NCBI GenBank assembly: GCA_003427395.1
Contig: BFEA01000346.1
Span: 1,143,031-1,166,805 of the forward strand
Direction of reading: 5' to 3'
Length of the DNA stretch: 23,775 nt
From: Chara braunii
Lineage: Eukaryota > Streptophyta > Charophyceae > Charales > Characeae
In this document: one piece after another, positions 8,964-17,930 of the stretch
Layout: each line of letters starts with the position of its first letter
Numbering within the stretch: position 1 is the stretch's first letter
Notes under the pieces: model-generated
Databases searched by the model: none
What the model saw: the letters and a program-made list of their open reading frames with translations, nothing else
What the model was told of the DNA's origin: nothing
Position numbers and translations under genes: made by a program

Positions 8964-9527
8964 TACAAATTCCTCTGAGAAATCTCCAATGAACTGGCTG
9001 CTTCCCCTTCCACATTCTCTGATATTGTGTGACAACTTGAGGAGCTGTCTTCATCAGTTCCTCTCATGTGGACCACCGATTCTCTGCAGAATCCGGGCGA
9101 TATCTGAATGCCACCCTGAACTGAATCTGCGGTTTGGGGGATCCTCCTCTGCCTGTTGGCTTGGGAACTGGCATCACCCGGTGCTCGACAAACTGGTCGA
9201 TGTCCATGTATCCGTCCGTAGTTGGGGCCAGTATTGATTCGTGAGGGAAACTTGTCAGTTTCTGAGTAAGGTAGGAGCTTTGAGGCATGAAAAATGTGAG
9301 GGGGAACAGGAATGACTTATGAAGGGCCATCGGGATCAGATTCCACTTTGTCAAAGATTTGCCATAGCCCGAAATAATGCGGAATCAGCTTCTGTGAGAC
9401 ATTGTATTTACATGTGAACTCAGAAAACTTAACCCAGACTCTCTCCCCAATCTCGAACTTAGATGGCCATCTGTGTTTGTCACAGAAGCTTCCGGAACTT
9501 AGATGGCCATCTGTGTTTTGTTCTCAG
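8958..9527 (-). pseudogene. pol remnant: integrase C-terminus and chromodomain
   Basis: Minus-strand frames encode FEIGERVWVKFSEF, then LIPHYFGLW and IFHASKLLPY. These are the GPY/F-type end of gypsy integrase, collinear with SYVWVKMSEF and VFHASKLFPY in the element at 20429. After a frame change comes a chromodomain-like stretch with DGYMDIDQFVEHR, a Pro/Gly-rich insert, then PQIQFRVAFRY and ENRW, followed by a helix-like end (TAPQVVTQYQRMWKGK) and a stop at the polypurine tract. Such chromodomains steer integration to particular chromatin. A 24-bp segment (GAACTTAGATGGCCATCTG...) is directly duplicated at 9455 and 9495. At least one internal stop and two frame changes make it non-functional. 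Confidence 0.85.
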
Positions 9528-9746
9528 TGTAATGACCCGCCAAAAACACAGACTGAGAACACTGCTGATTTCTGGGATTTGCCGCTGGAATGAATGCCTT
9601 GTTGAAATTCCCGCATTCTGCTGTGATTTCCATGTCTGTGTGGGTGTGCGTGCCTGCTGGTTTGCATGCCTGTCTGAGTGCTTGTCGGTTGAGTGTGTGT
9701 GTGACCCAAAAGGGTACTTGTTGGTTGCAAGGCCCCGCAGGGCCGG

Positions 9747-9756
9747 TACTTACCTG
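9747..9756. promoter_or_regulatory. U1-like motif / antisense 5' splice site in solo LTR
   Basis: TACTTACCTG on the plus strand matches the 5' end of U1 snRNA. Equivalently, the minus strand reads CAG|GTAAGTA, an ideal 5' splice site. The motif is conserved at the same place in the LTRs at 15264 and 23667. A second, one-mismatch copy (CACTTACCTG) lies at 10307-10316 of this LTR. Functional meaning is inferred only. Confidence 0.4.
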
Positions 9757-10551
9757 TGGCCGTGACTGTGAAGGGTTGCAGGGGGAAAACACTCGAGTAG
9801 CGGGGGTAGGCCCGTGGCACTTAGAGCAGAGGGGAAAAACACTCAAGTAGCAGGTAGGCCGGTACCACTGAAGTAGTGGTAGAAGTGTCGGGTACTGGAG
9901 GCCGAGCAGAAGAAGACAAAAAGTTGGCATTTTTAGAGGCCCAGTAGCGGGAGGATAGCGGTAGGCCGGTACCAGTCCAAGTAGCCCGGGTCTAGGGACT
10001 GTACGGAGGATAGCAGAGCCTGCAATGATGTTTCCCTCNGAAAGGGAGGAGGTACCGGTTGCTGGGAGGCGGCTCGGCCTAGGAAGTCACCGCCCAGGAG
10101 GCCGGTAGGCCGCTACATCTCCAGGAAGAGCAAAGAGCTCTTCCTCATTTGCGGTGTGCAAGGATTGGCGACATGCTGCTGGAGCGCAGCGCTGGACTGG
10201 TGCAGCGCTGCTTGGAGGTGAAGGGCCGCTGGAGCTCAGCCTGGCTATGGCGAGCAGTCCAGCTTGAGGAGGAGGAAGAAGGGGCCATGGTAGGAGAGTG
10301 GCGGGGCACTTACCTGGCTATGGTAGACACCATCTTCATCACCTTGTTGGGCGCTGCATCTAGAAGGCCCCAGTTGGGGTACTGCAGCACCAAGGAAGCT
10401 CGAGGCAGAGTCAGGCATGGCGGACCAGTCAGCAGCGGCATATCTGCTTTGGGTTGTCCTTTGGACGTCAGGGCAAGGCCCTCATTAGTCCGCCATAGCC
10501 TATGCATGAGAGAGGAGGCTGAAGGGGGGAAGCCATAGCTATGGTGGACTG

Positions 10552-10583
10552 GTTGTTGTTGTTGGTTGTTGTTGTTGTTGTTG
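10552..10583. repeat. (GTT)n microsatellite within solo LTR
   Basis: A GTT triplet run with one interruption. It is absent from the LTR at 15046, so it expanded after the copies separated. Confidence 0.9.
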
Positions 10584-10741
10584 AGTTGAGTCAGCAGTAA
10601 GAGGGAACTTCGGATATTGATTCTGGTTCATCCATTCGTTGTTATTATTATTATTGAGAGAAGAATAAGATTGGTGAAGTGGAGGAGGAGGAGGAAGGTG
10701 GAGAGAGAAGGGGGAATTGTCATTGGTCTTGCTGGTGTACA

Positions 10742-10772
10742 TCTTCTTCTTCTTCTTCTTCTTCTTCTTCTT
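10742..10772. repeat. (TTC)n microsatellite within solo LTR
   Basis: About ten TTC units. The corresponding part of the 15046 LTR (about 16270-16305) is also CT/TTC-rich but shorter. Confidence 0.9.
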
Positions 10773-10883
10773 TCTCTCTCCTCTGGTCTTTATCTCTTTG
10801 CAAGTGCTTTCATTTCTCTCGCAATTGGGTGGCATTGTCTTTCATTGTGAATTTGCACTTGGGAAATGACCAGGATCGTAACA

Positions 10884-11817
10884 TCAGAAGCTATTATGGC
10901 ATTCTGAGACTTCTCAATCTACTGTACCGTCTGCAGCAGCATGGACTCGTATTGGATCAATACTCTATGCTTCCTGGTGCTGTGTCGGTTGAGAATCAGG
11001 CAGTAGAAAATCCAACGGCGTTCTTGGTTTCCATCTTAAGTGCAGCTAACTGGGAGACCGGCCGGTATTACTACACATTGCGCTGTTGTACAGACTGGCT
11101 ATGAGAGGTACCTTTTCATCCCAGTCATCCTGGCCAGGCTTAATATAGTGCCTAAGCCTAGTAAGCCAGTTGCTGTACTACCTGGTTCATCTGTTCAGCC
11201 TGTCCCTTAGTCTCCGGATGGTTCCCAGATGTCATCTGAAGCTCAGATCCCATCTGCTGTGTGGTCTTCTGCCACAAATCGCACATCTCTGTCCCTCACA
11301 ATCGATCTAGGCAGTCGGAAGTCCTTTACCAAGTGATCTGAGAGCTTGCTGACAACTTAGTTTGTCTTAGCTGTTTCAGGAAGCAGCACTGGTCTGGCAC
11401 ACTTAGAAAATATATCCACAATCACAAAGATCTGCCTGTTCCCACTCGTGCTGATCACGAGTGTGCCCATGAAGCCCATGGACAGCGACTCCACTGGACA
11501 AGAATAGGCAGTGGCTTTAGTAAGCCAAGAGGCGCCTGAGTCCTAAATGTGTTGTGTTGACAGACCTGGCATGTTTCCATGTACTTCTTGGAATCCTTCA
11601 ACATAGATGCCACCAGAACCGCTGCAACAGGTTAGCGGACGTCTTCCTAAACCCAAAGTGACCTGTCGTGTCATGACACTCTCCTAAAAATAACTACGCA
11701 AAGACTCGCTGTTTGGGACATATAGTCTATTTTTCCCGGCTTACATAAGAAATCACCCCGTCAACCATCATGAAGTCAGATACAGTTTTATCCTGAGTAT
11801 GGACTCTTCTGATGATC
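10884..11817 (-). pseudogene. pol remnant: integrase zinc finger and catalytic core
   Basis: Minus-strand frames give the HHCC zinc finger (ECHDTTGHFG, then ETCQVCQ) and the catalytic core: CPVESLSMGFMGTL, FVIVDIFSKCARP, RSIVRDRDVRFVAED, then, after a frame change, LQMTSGNHPETKGQAEQMNQ. It continues with SLYNSAMCSNTGRSP and LHLRWKPRTPLDFLLPD. The second catalytic Asp and the Glu can be recognised. The first Asp position, normally in a (M/I)DF context, reads MGF and is lost. Stops (for example in AKTN-stop-VV) and several frame changes show inactivation. The right end adjoins the solo LTR and continues at 9527 beyond it. Confidence 0.87.
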
Positions 11818-12475
11818 TCACTCAAGATGCTCTCCTTTGTGGGAATCCACCAACTGTTGACGTACATTCTCGTGCAAGCCAAACTCAGTCACTAGCACCC
11901 CGAGATAGTCTGCCCTCCTGGACAATGCTTCAGCCACTTCATTGACTGCCCCTTTGACGAGCTTCAAGGTGAAGTCGTACATATCTATGACTTGTATCCA
12001 CCTTTTCAGAGTGTCAGAGAGCGTGGGCTGAGTCTTGATCCATTGGAGCATCTCTTGGTCAGAGCAAATTTCAAAATGCCTGCCATGGAGATAATGCTTC
12101 CAATGTTTCAGTGCCATGCATACGGCATACAGTTCCCGCTTGGCATACAGTTCCCGCTCAAACGTAGAGTTAGCTAGTTTCTTAGATGGCATCTTTTTAG
12201 ACATGTACTCAACAGGCCTAAGCCTTTTCACCTCTTGCAGCGTCTTCACCCGAATAGAAAGCTGGTCGTTATAGCCGTATTTGGTGCAGTTTCTGTCAGG
12301 TACAGCTATAATGACCAGGTGTTCGGGTGAAGACGGTAGCATCAGTGGTTACAATGAAAGGTTTATCAGGATCTGCAATCTTAAGGACTGGATGGTGCAT
12401 CAGAGCGGTCTTCAATTTCTTGAAAGCCCACTCATGCCGCTTGGTACCACAGATTTTGTCCCATCCTCACAACAC
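11818..12475 (-). pseudogene. pol remnant: RT end and RNase H
   Basis: From about 12475 the minus strand encodes WDKICGTKRHEWAFKKLK, then MHHPVLKIADPDKPFIVTTDA (split here as MHHPVLKIADP and FIVTTDA), the boundary of RT and RNase H. After a frame change an open frame (12342-11818) carries LRPVEYMSKKMP, ERELYAVCMALKHWKHYLHG, FEICSDQEMLQW and VNEVAEALSRRADYLG. The Asp/Glu/Asp pattern of gypsy RNase H is visible, but the final Asp of (A)DALSR is Glu (AEALSR). An 18-bp tandem duplication at 12124-12159 repeats the ELYAKR segment. RNase H would remove the RNA template during reverse transcription; this copy is dead. Confidence 0.9.
12124..12159. repeat. 18-bp tandem duplication in RNase H remnant
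   Basis: GGCATACAGTTCCCGCT(T/C) occurs twice back to back. It adds six residues to the RNase H frame without breaking it. The same position in the intact element at 21575-21595 has a single copy. Confidence 0.9.
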
Positions 12476-12479
12476 CATC

Positions 12480-12818
12480 ATGTCATTATTGACAACCCTG
12501 CATTCTGCATACAACGGCATGTTATAACCACAGGAAGTCAAAATACTATACATGAAACCATAAAAGGTCGAACCCTATCAATCCAGTCCCCGGTACAAAC
12601 ACAAATCAGTCAACCTTGCACGCCCTGCCTTCCTCGCACCCCTACTTCTCCACATCCTTTCCATCCCACAACCTGTCCCCTTTACTGCTGCAGACGATGC
12701 TACGACAGGCGGGAGCTTCTAATAATGACAAATCAATAATAACAATAATAATAACTGGAAACAGTGGAAAATGAACATAGTGGTCTTATTTGTATCACTC
12801 TTCATAAAATAGTCTTAC
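12480..12818. other. Unassigned; presumed intron or intergenic DNA
   Basis: Downstream (minus sense) of the exon-like block at 12819-13082, this AT-rich stretch begins with the splice donor GTAAGA and holds an ATT/AAT-rich run near 12730-12760. No next exon could be recognised before the retroelement relic begins. Confidence 0.4.
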
Positions 12819-13082
12819 CATGAAGCTATCTGGAGTTGCCACAACAGCGTAACGACGTGAAAATAAGGGCATATAAACAGAACATTTTCCATGCTTTCGC
12901 AAGTCACAAGTTGTCACTTCATCGTCATCATCGGCGTCACCAGGTATATCATAAACCAGGCTTTCCACCACAAAGGTGACATTCATCTGCCAAACCACAT
13001 TTACCATGTACGCACAAGAGTAACAGTCAGCAAAATCAATGGCAAGATTAGGACAAGCATCACAGAAGTACCAGCCTTGTGG
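12819..13082 (-). CDS. Likely internal exon of an unidentified host gene
   Basis: On the minus strand an 88-codon open block is bounded by a 3' splice site (TGTGTACAATTCAG before 13082) and a consensus donor (ATG|GTAAGA, donor starting at 12818). Both ends are in phase 0. The peptide begins PQGWYFCDACPN and has cysteines in CDACPN, ADCYSCAY, TTCDL and GKCSVY. It has an N-glycosylation-like NVT in WQMNVTFVVESLVYD, an acidic run DADDDDE, and ends RRYAVVATPDSFM. The pattern of beta-strands, a Cys pair and a YAVVATPD-like end faintly recalls the luminal domain of plant APD-type membrane E3 ligases. That is a weak impression, not an identification. It resembles no transposon protein I know. Other exons were not found. 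Confidence 0.45.
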
Positions 13083-13151
13083 CTGAATTGTACACACACA
13101 TAATCATCACAAAACTACCAGCGTTGTGGCTGGATTGTACACACACTTAAC
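13058..13151. repeat. 47-bp tandem duplication spanning the exon's 3' splice site
   Basis: Copy 1 is about 13058-13104 and copy 2 about 13105-13151, with an offset of 47 bp throughout (CATCACA, CCAGC(C/G)TTGTGGCTG, ATTGTACACACAC). It duplicates the branch/3' splice-site region and the first codons of the exon at 12819-13082. The upstream copy (minus sense) runs into a stop after QPQRW. Confidence 0.85.
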
Positions 13152-14690
13152 CTTGCTGAAACAGATTTTGGTTTCATATCCAGATGGACATAGAAATGGT
13201 AGCGACTATCCCTCTTTGAAAAATGAGCAACAAGCAACAACACCGAAGTACATGTGCTGAAATCTGTGCATGCGCCGAAGAGGAGAACTATTGTGGATTC
13301 ACCCCGAACTTGAGAAGCATGCAATCTGAATCACATTGGTGTACGCATGCTGCTGGAGTGCGCATACATACTCCTGTTGGCGTACTTTTCCCCATATCGC
13401 ATACGGGAATATGTTTTTAGTTGTTCCCCCTAATATTATGTGCTGTGTGGGGTTGGGGGTGCATGCTACATCATGCCCAGCTCCGTTCCTGCCTAGAAAC
13501 TGACTAAAATACAGAATACTTTAAGCATCAGTAACGCCCATTCGAATCTCTAAGGCTGCTGCATTCCTCGCCGGAAGGGCCGGTAAGGTCCGTTGCAATT
13601 TGAGCCTTCCACACTGCCCCCCGCCACGTCGTGTGCTCCCTCCCAACCACCGAGCCCCCCCACCTCAAAACAAGTTATGAGAAACATGTCCGCGGCCCCG
13701 TTTTTCAAGTATGTGCGCACGTGCGGAGTACACCCCCGTATGCGGGCCCCGTGTTCACTTACGCCATGCAACACAGATTTCCAGATATAAGGCTAAACCT
13801 GCAAGATCCTTACAGAAGAAGGACAGAGGTGACAGATTCTCACATCCACTCACTTAACCCTTCTGGGCAAAGAAATAGATAGTGGAACTCCCCCCAAGAG
13901 CCACAGCCAGCGAAGACACCCAAAGAGTTATGGAGATTTTCTTACTCTCGTCCACCGCCACACACAAACCTTAGTTTTCAACAAAGCATCACGCTCATCA
14001 AGTGCTGCTAACTCCGGCTCATGCACACCTTCCATCATGTCTCAGCTTCACAGCAACCTTTCCACAAAGTGCTGCTCATGCAGGCCTGCATGCAGCCTCA
14101 AATGCTAGTGCCATCACAGTCCAAGTCAGCATTAGCAGCAACCCTAAGCACAAGTGATGATGACTGTCCAGAAAAAGAACAGCTTCATTAGCCTTGGTGC
14201 AGCTGTCTCAGACCCAGCACTGCCACAGTCTCCGGGCGCTCAAGCAAGGATCACTTCCACAGTCTAGCAGCCTGCTGAAAACTGAATCCACTGGAGGGTG
14301 GACAGCTGTCCCCAAAGTATTTTTTTTTAATTTTTTCAACTCGTCTTTTGCCCAAACCTAATTCACCAAACCTCACGCAGGCGCTCCCCATTGAGATCTG
14401 CAATCTGATCGCACAGGATAGAGGCCAGAGTGTTCCATTAGCGGCCCCCCAAGGTCACCTCAGCACTGCAGCTGGACCGTCTTGTGGACCCTTGCCTGTG
14501 AACACAATCTCAGGTGGGCAATGTGAAGAGTGGTCCTTTACATAAGAGGTCAAAAACAATTGGTCTCTCGGCCCTTGCCTGTAAGGACAGGTTGGCAAAA
14601 GAACGCGGCCAATACCCGTCTACCGTGACAGCACACTAGCACACAGTAAATAGGGCTGACAGAGTAAGGAGGGACAGAGAAAGCAACGAG
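13152..14690. other. Unassigned intergenic or intronic DNA
   Basis: Only short open frames on both strands, with no domains or tRNA folds. Isolated splice-like signals exist on the minus strand (for example GTAAGTG, complement of about 13758-13764), so further exons of the gene at 12819-13082 could lie here. None can be defended from sequence alone. Confidence 0.4.
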
Positions 14691-14699
14691 AGTGAGGCG

Positions 14700-15035
14700 A
14701 GACAAAGAAAGAGTTGGGAGTGCCAAATACAGGCGACAGAGTCAGGAACAATAAAGGACACATCACTGGAGACATCAGTAGAAAGTCCAAACTGTGGCGA
14801 CAGGTTGCCACATATCTGTCAACTAGAAGAGCACATCTCACAGAACAAATAAAGAAAGGAGAAATCAGCATACAGATGGCCACATAGCCAATAAAAGAGT
14901 GTGGAATACAGATGACGCAGTGAGGAGCGAGAAAGGACGAGTCACAAAAAAGTCCATGGCAACAGGCTGCCACTCATCTGTCACACTAGCAGAGCCCACC
15001 TGACAAGACAAACGCAGAACGGAAAAATCAGCAAC
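14700..15035. repeat. Degenerate tandem repeat, about 165 bp, two copies
   Basis: AAAGTCC...ACAGG(T/C)TGCCAC, ATCTGTCA, AGAGC and ending AAATCAGCA occur near 14783-14875 and again near 14948-15035, about 162-167 bp apart with indels. The preceding parts (AGGAACAATAAAGGAC / AGGAGCGAGAAAGGAC) also align. It is an old duplication immediately left of the intact retrotransposon. Confidence 0.6.
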
Positions 15036-15263
15036 ACCACCCTTTTGTAATGACCCGTCAAAACACAGACTGAGAACACTGCTGATTTCTGAAGTTCTGC
15101 CGATGGAATGGATCCCTTGCTGAGATTCCCGCATTCTGCTGTGTTTCTAAGTCTGTCTGTGTGTGCGTGCTTGTGGCCTGCATGCCTGTCTGAGTGCTTG
15201 TTGGTATGAGTGTGTGTGGGACCCGTAAGGGTACTTGCTTGTTTGGTAGGCCCGTAGGGCCGG

Positions 15264-15273
15264 TACTTACCTG
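15264..15273. promoter_or_regulatory. U1-like motif / antisense 5' splice site, copy 1
   Basis: TACTTACCTG, identical to the core of the U1 snRNA 5' end. The minus strand reads CAGGTAAGTA. It is conserved in all three LTRs of the window (also 9747 and 23667). Confidence 0.4.
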
Positions 15274-15837
15274 TGGCCGTGGCATTGAGGGTTGTAGCAG
15301 GGAAAACCACTCAAGTGGCGAAGCTAGCGGCCCCGAGGCCCTTGGGTTAGCGGAAAAACACTCAAGTAGGCCGGTAGGCCGATACTGCACCCCACTGCAG
15401 TTGGTGTGAGGGGGTACTGGAGGCCGAGCAGAAAAAGACAAAGTTGGCATTTTTAGAGTCCAGTAGCGGTAGGGTAGGTCTAGGCCGGTACCAGTCCAAC
15501 CAGTCTGAGTCTAGAGCCTGTAACGGTGATATCAGGGTCTGCAATGATGTTTCCCTCCGAAACGGAGGAGGTACCGGTTGCTTGGAGAGGCCGAGCGGCC
15601 TGGAAAGTCACCGCCCAGGAGGCAAGTAGGCCGCTATATCAAGAGGCAGGGCGGAGAGCCNGGCCTCATTCTTCAGTGTGCGAGTTGGGCNTCACGCTGC
15701 TGGAGCGCTAGGTGGAGGAGCGCTGGGCTCTACAGCGCTGCTGGAAGGAAGAAGCCGGGAGCTTCCACCTCGGCTATGGTGGAGCTCAGCCGGTAGGAGG
15801 AGGAGGGAGAAGGGGACCAAGGAGGAGAGTGGTAGGG

Positions 15838-15847
15838 TACTTACCTG
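15838..15847. promoter_or_regulatory. U1-like motif / antisense 5' splice site, copy 2
   Basis: A second exact TACTTACCTG, within a block (GGCTATGGTAGACACCATC) conserved in the solo LTR, where the motif is CACTTACCTG at 10307. Confidence 0.4.
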
Positions 15848-16446
15848 GCTATGGTAGACACCATCTTCATCTCCTTGCTAGGCGCTGCATCNGTGGGGGT
15901 AGTGCCGCATCAAGGAAGCTCGGACAGAGTCAGGCATGGCGGTTGAGTGGGCAGCGGCATAGCTGCTGGGTGATGACCTTGAAGAAGGGCAGCGGTGTAG
16001 GTGCTTGGGGTTGTCCTTTGTACCGGAGGTTGAAACCTCAGTAGTCCGCCATAGCCTCGGCCTGNATGTGGAGGAAGAAGAANGGCTGCCATGGCTATGG
16101 TGGACCTCATCTTGTGCCTGCAGTAGAAGTGGGANTCGGACATNGATTNTGGTTCAGCTGTTCAACATTATTATTGTTTATTTATTGTTTGAATAAGAGA
16201 GGAGATAAAGAGGAGGAGGTTGTTGAGCGAAGAAGAAGAGCTTTGTCTTTGGTCTATGTTGGAGTACATCATCTCTTTCTTCTTTCTTACTTCTTCTTCT
16301 TCTTTCCCTCTCTCTCCTCTCAAGTTCTTTCATTTCTTTTGCAATTGGACGGCATTGGGCTCAAGTTCATTCATTTCTTTTCGCAATTGGACAACATTGT
16401 ACTTTCTGATGATTGTGGACTTCAAAATTGGCCAGGATCGTAACAT

Positions 16447-16458
16447 TGGTATCGGAGC
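16447..16458 (+). other. Primer-binding site for initiator tRNA-Met
   Basis: TGGTATCGGAGC begins one base after the LTR's terminal CA. It differs at one position from the widely used plant retrotransposon primer site TGGTATCAGAGC, which pairs with the 3' end of initiator tRNA-Met. Minus-strand DNA synthesis would start here. Confidence 0.9.
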
Positions 16459-16496
16459 GGATTCTACTTGTTGGCGAGAGTTGACTTGGCTTCCAT

Positions 16497-16539
16497 AACC
16501 CTAACCCTAGTGGTAAGGGCTAACCACTTAGGGTTAGGG
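16497..16539 (+). repeat. Telomere-motif inverted repeat in the leader
   Basis: AACCCTAACCCTAGTGGT, a seven-base loop AAGGGCT, then AACCACTTAGGGTTAGGG form a hairpin with arms of about 16 bp and one bulged base. A further AGTTAGGGTTAAGTGG follows at 16545-16560. The stem lies 39 bases after the primer site. Confidence 0.8.
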
Positions 16540-16981
16540 CTGGAAGTTAGGGTTAAGTGGGGCAGCGTGGTAAAGGGAAGCTGCTCCCACCTGGCAGGGC
16601 CGTGTAGGGTCGACACTAGACCCGGCCAGGTTGCTTGAGTGCATGTTTGTGGTGGCGAGACACAAGGTGGGACTTCATGATGCAATTTGAGAGAGGCGAC
16701 AGTGATGGGCACCTACAACTTGAATCTGGACCTCAAGGAAGACGAGGAGTGACTTTAGGGCTCCCCTCAAGTAGGCGAGCTTGAGGGTGGCAGCCATATC
16801 TGCACCCACGGACTGCAAGTTGCTGCTTTGATCTTCAACATTGACGAGGGATCCGGCTGTGTACTTTGGGGTAGATGTTGACCCTCCTAGATGATAGGAC
16901 ACTAGTGTAGAGGATGCTAATTGGGTCAGGAGGACTATGTGAGAGGGGGGGTGAGCTTTTCATCTCAAGAGACCGGCCACT

Positions 16982-16990
16982 CAGGTAAGT
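16982..16990 (+). promoter_or_regulatory. Consensus 5' splice site in leader
   Basis: CAG|GTAAGT is a perfect donor. A candidate acceptor is the AG at 17680-17681 after a long T/C tract (17647-17679), giving a possible 697-base leader intron ahead of gag. No transcript evidence is available. Confidence 0.35.
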
Positions 16991-17930
16991 GCCGTGCCAC
17001 CAGGGTGCCCATGTGTGTGTGCATGGAATTGACTGCCTGTCGGGGTTCTCTGGGTTCTTCTTCCATCCTCCATAGTCTTGATTGTGTGTGAGGTGTGTGA
17101 ACTGCCTACTCACCTGATGAGTGAATGAATGGAGAATCTTGTTTGCCATGTGATATCTCTCTACAGTGCTTTGTTTATTTCATTCTGAACGGCAGTAGTC
17201 TACAGGTTCTTTCTGGGGCAAAAATTCGTTTTTCAATTCAAGTAGGGACAAAGCAGGTCTCCGTGGAACTCTTGTTGGTTGGGACCCGGTTCTGACTCCA
17301 CTGGGACCATTTGGGACTCAGTGGGATCGGGCCCAAACAAGAAGGGCCCCTCAGGCCAAATCTGTTGACGTCAGTTACCTTGCTCTATCTGATTGGGATA
17401 CGGACTTTATGCTTTTGGACCAGGACACTCGCTGTGGAGGGGATCTCCGCTGGGACGTTTTATCAGACTTTACCGCACAATCCGCCGCCTGACTCGCACC
17501 TTATACACCACTCAATTCTCTCTTGCATTTCGCTGAACATCTCGAATCTGATTTGCTGTGTTTTCGTGGAGCTGAGGCTGGCTAGGCTTGGGAGGACCCC
17601 ATACGTAGTCAGTCCAGACTGTGTGGCTGGATCAGATCTCTCTGATCTTTTCTTTTTTTTGCTGTTTTGACTGCTCTCCAGTCCAAATGAATTGTCGCTC
17701 CGGCTAGGAGTTCTACCATCTCTTCTGACTGATTTCAAACTGTTTCTTCCATTGGGTTCTTTAATGTCTGCGTCTACACGATCGCAAACGAGAGAGAGAG
17801 AGAGAGAAGAGAGAAGCTTCTGAGTGTTGCTCTTGAGGGAGTGAGGAGAGGGAAGAGGAGTGTTCGTCCCAGGCAAGTGAGGAAGTACGGACCCCTCTTG
17901 AGAGACTTATTGACACCCTCATCCTCCATC

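Larger units (their letters stand above)
9528..10883 (+). mobile_element. Solo LTR (1,356 bp) of a chromovirus related to the 15046 element
   Basis: It begins TGTAATGACCCGCC and ends CCAGGATCGTAACA, matching both ends of the 5' LTR at 15046-16445, and follows that LTR along its length with many substitutions and indels. No primer site follows and no internal region is attached, so it is a solo LTR, the usual product of recombination between two LTRs. It is flanked by TCAG on both sides (9524-9527 and 10884-10887), a target-site duplication. Removing it and one TCAG rejoins the minus-strand integrase frame as ...NAIIASENKTQMAI, which confirms the insertion point. Confidence 0.93.
8958..12475 (-). 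mobile_element. Decayed Ty3/gypsy chromovirus, split by a solo LTR
   Basis: Read right to left on the minus strand, the region holds in order the end of reverse transcriptase, RNase H, integrase zinc finger, integrase core, integrase C-terminus, chromodomain and polypurine tract. It is collinear with the pol of the element at 20429-23407. Several frameshifts and stops interrupt it, and the solo LTR at 9528-10883 splits it. Upstream of about 12475 the homology stops: the catalytic part of RT, protease, gag and 5' LTR are missing, so this is a 5'-truncated relic. Confidence 0.88.
15046..16445 (+). repeat. 5' LTR (1,400 bp)
   Basis: It starts TGTAATGACCCGTC and ends GGATCGTAACA, with the canonical TG...CA termini. 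The first 327 bp match the 3' LTR start (23449-23775) with six substitutions and no indel, and the whole aligns with the solo LTR at 9528. GT-rich, GGCCGGTA-type and CTATGG motifs recur inside. It carries eight of the window's N bases. Core promoter elements are not clear by eye. Confidence 0.95.
16459..17930 (+). other. Long retrotransposon leader (5' untranslated region)
   Basis: About 1.47 kb separate the primer site from the first plausible gag ATG. Short open frames occur but none resembles a protein. It contains a telomere-motif hairpin (16497-16539), a consensus splice donor (16985), a pyrimidine-rich tract ending in AG (17641-17681) and a GA run (17790-17807). It presumably holds packaging and dimerisation signals. 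Confidence 0.7.

Noticed and set aside
8381-9237. Plus-strand frames of 170-180 codons
   Set aside because: They are antisense to the minus-strand LTR and the chromodomain remnant; no domain is visible in the plus sense.
9499-9930. Minus-strand 143-codon frame, and similar minus-strand frames at 14981-15450 and 23387-23713
   Set aside because: They lie inside LTRs and are shadows of the same LTR sequence in three copies; part of the first joins the integrase relic only by chance at the LTR edge.
15661-16149. Clustered N bases as a sign of an assembly gap hiding sequence
   Set aside because: They are isolated single Ns within an LTR that otherwise aligns with its relative, so ambiguous base calls between repeat copies explain them better.
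16497-16560. Interstitial telomere or chromosome-end relic
   Set aside because: Only two or three telomere-like units arranged as a hairpin inside a retrotransposon leader, not a tandem telomere array.
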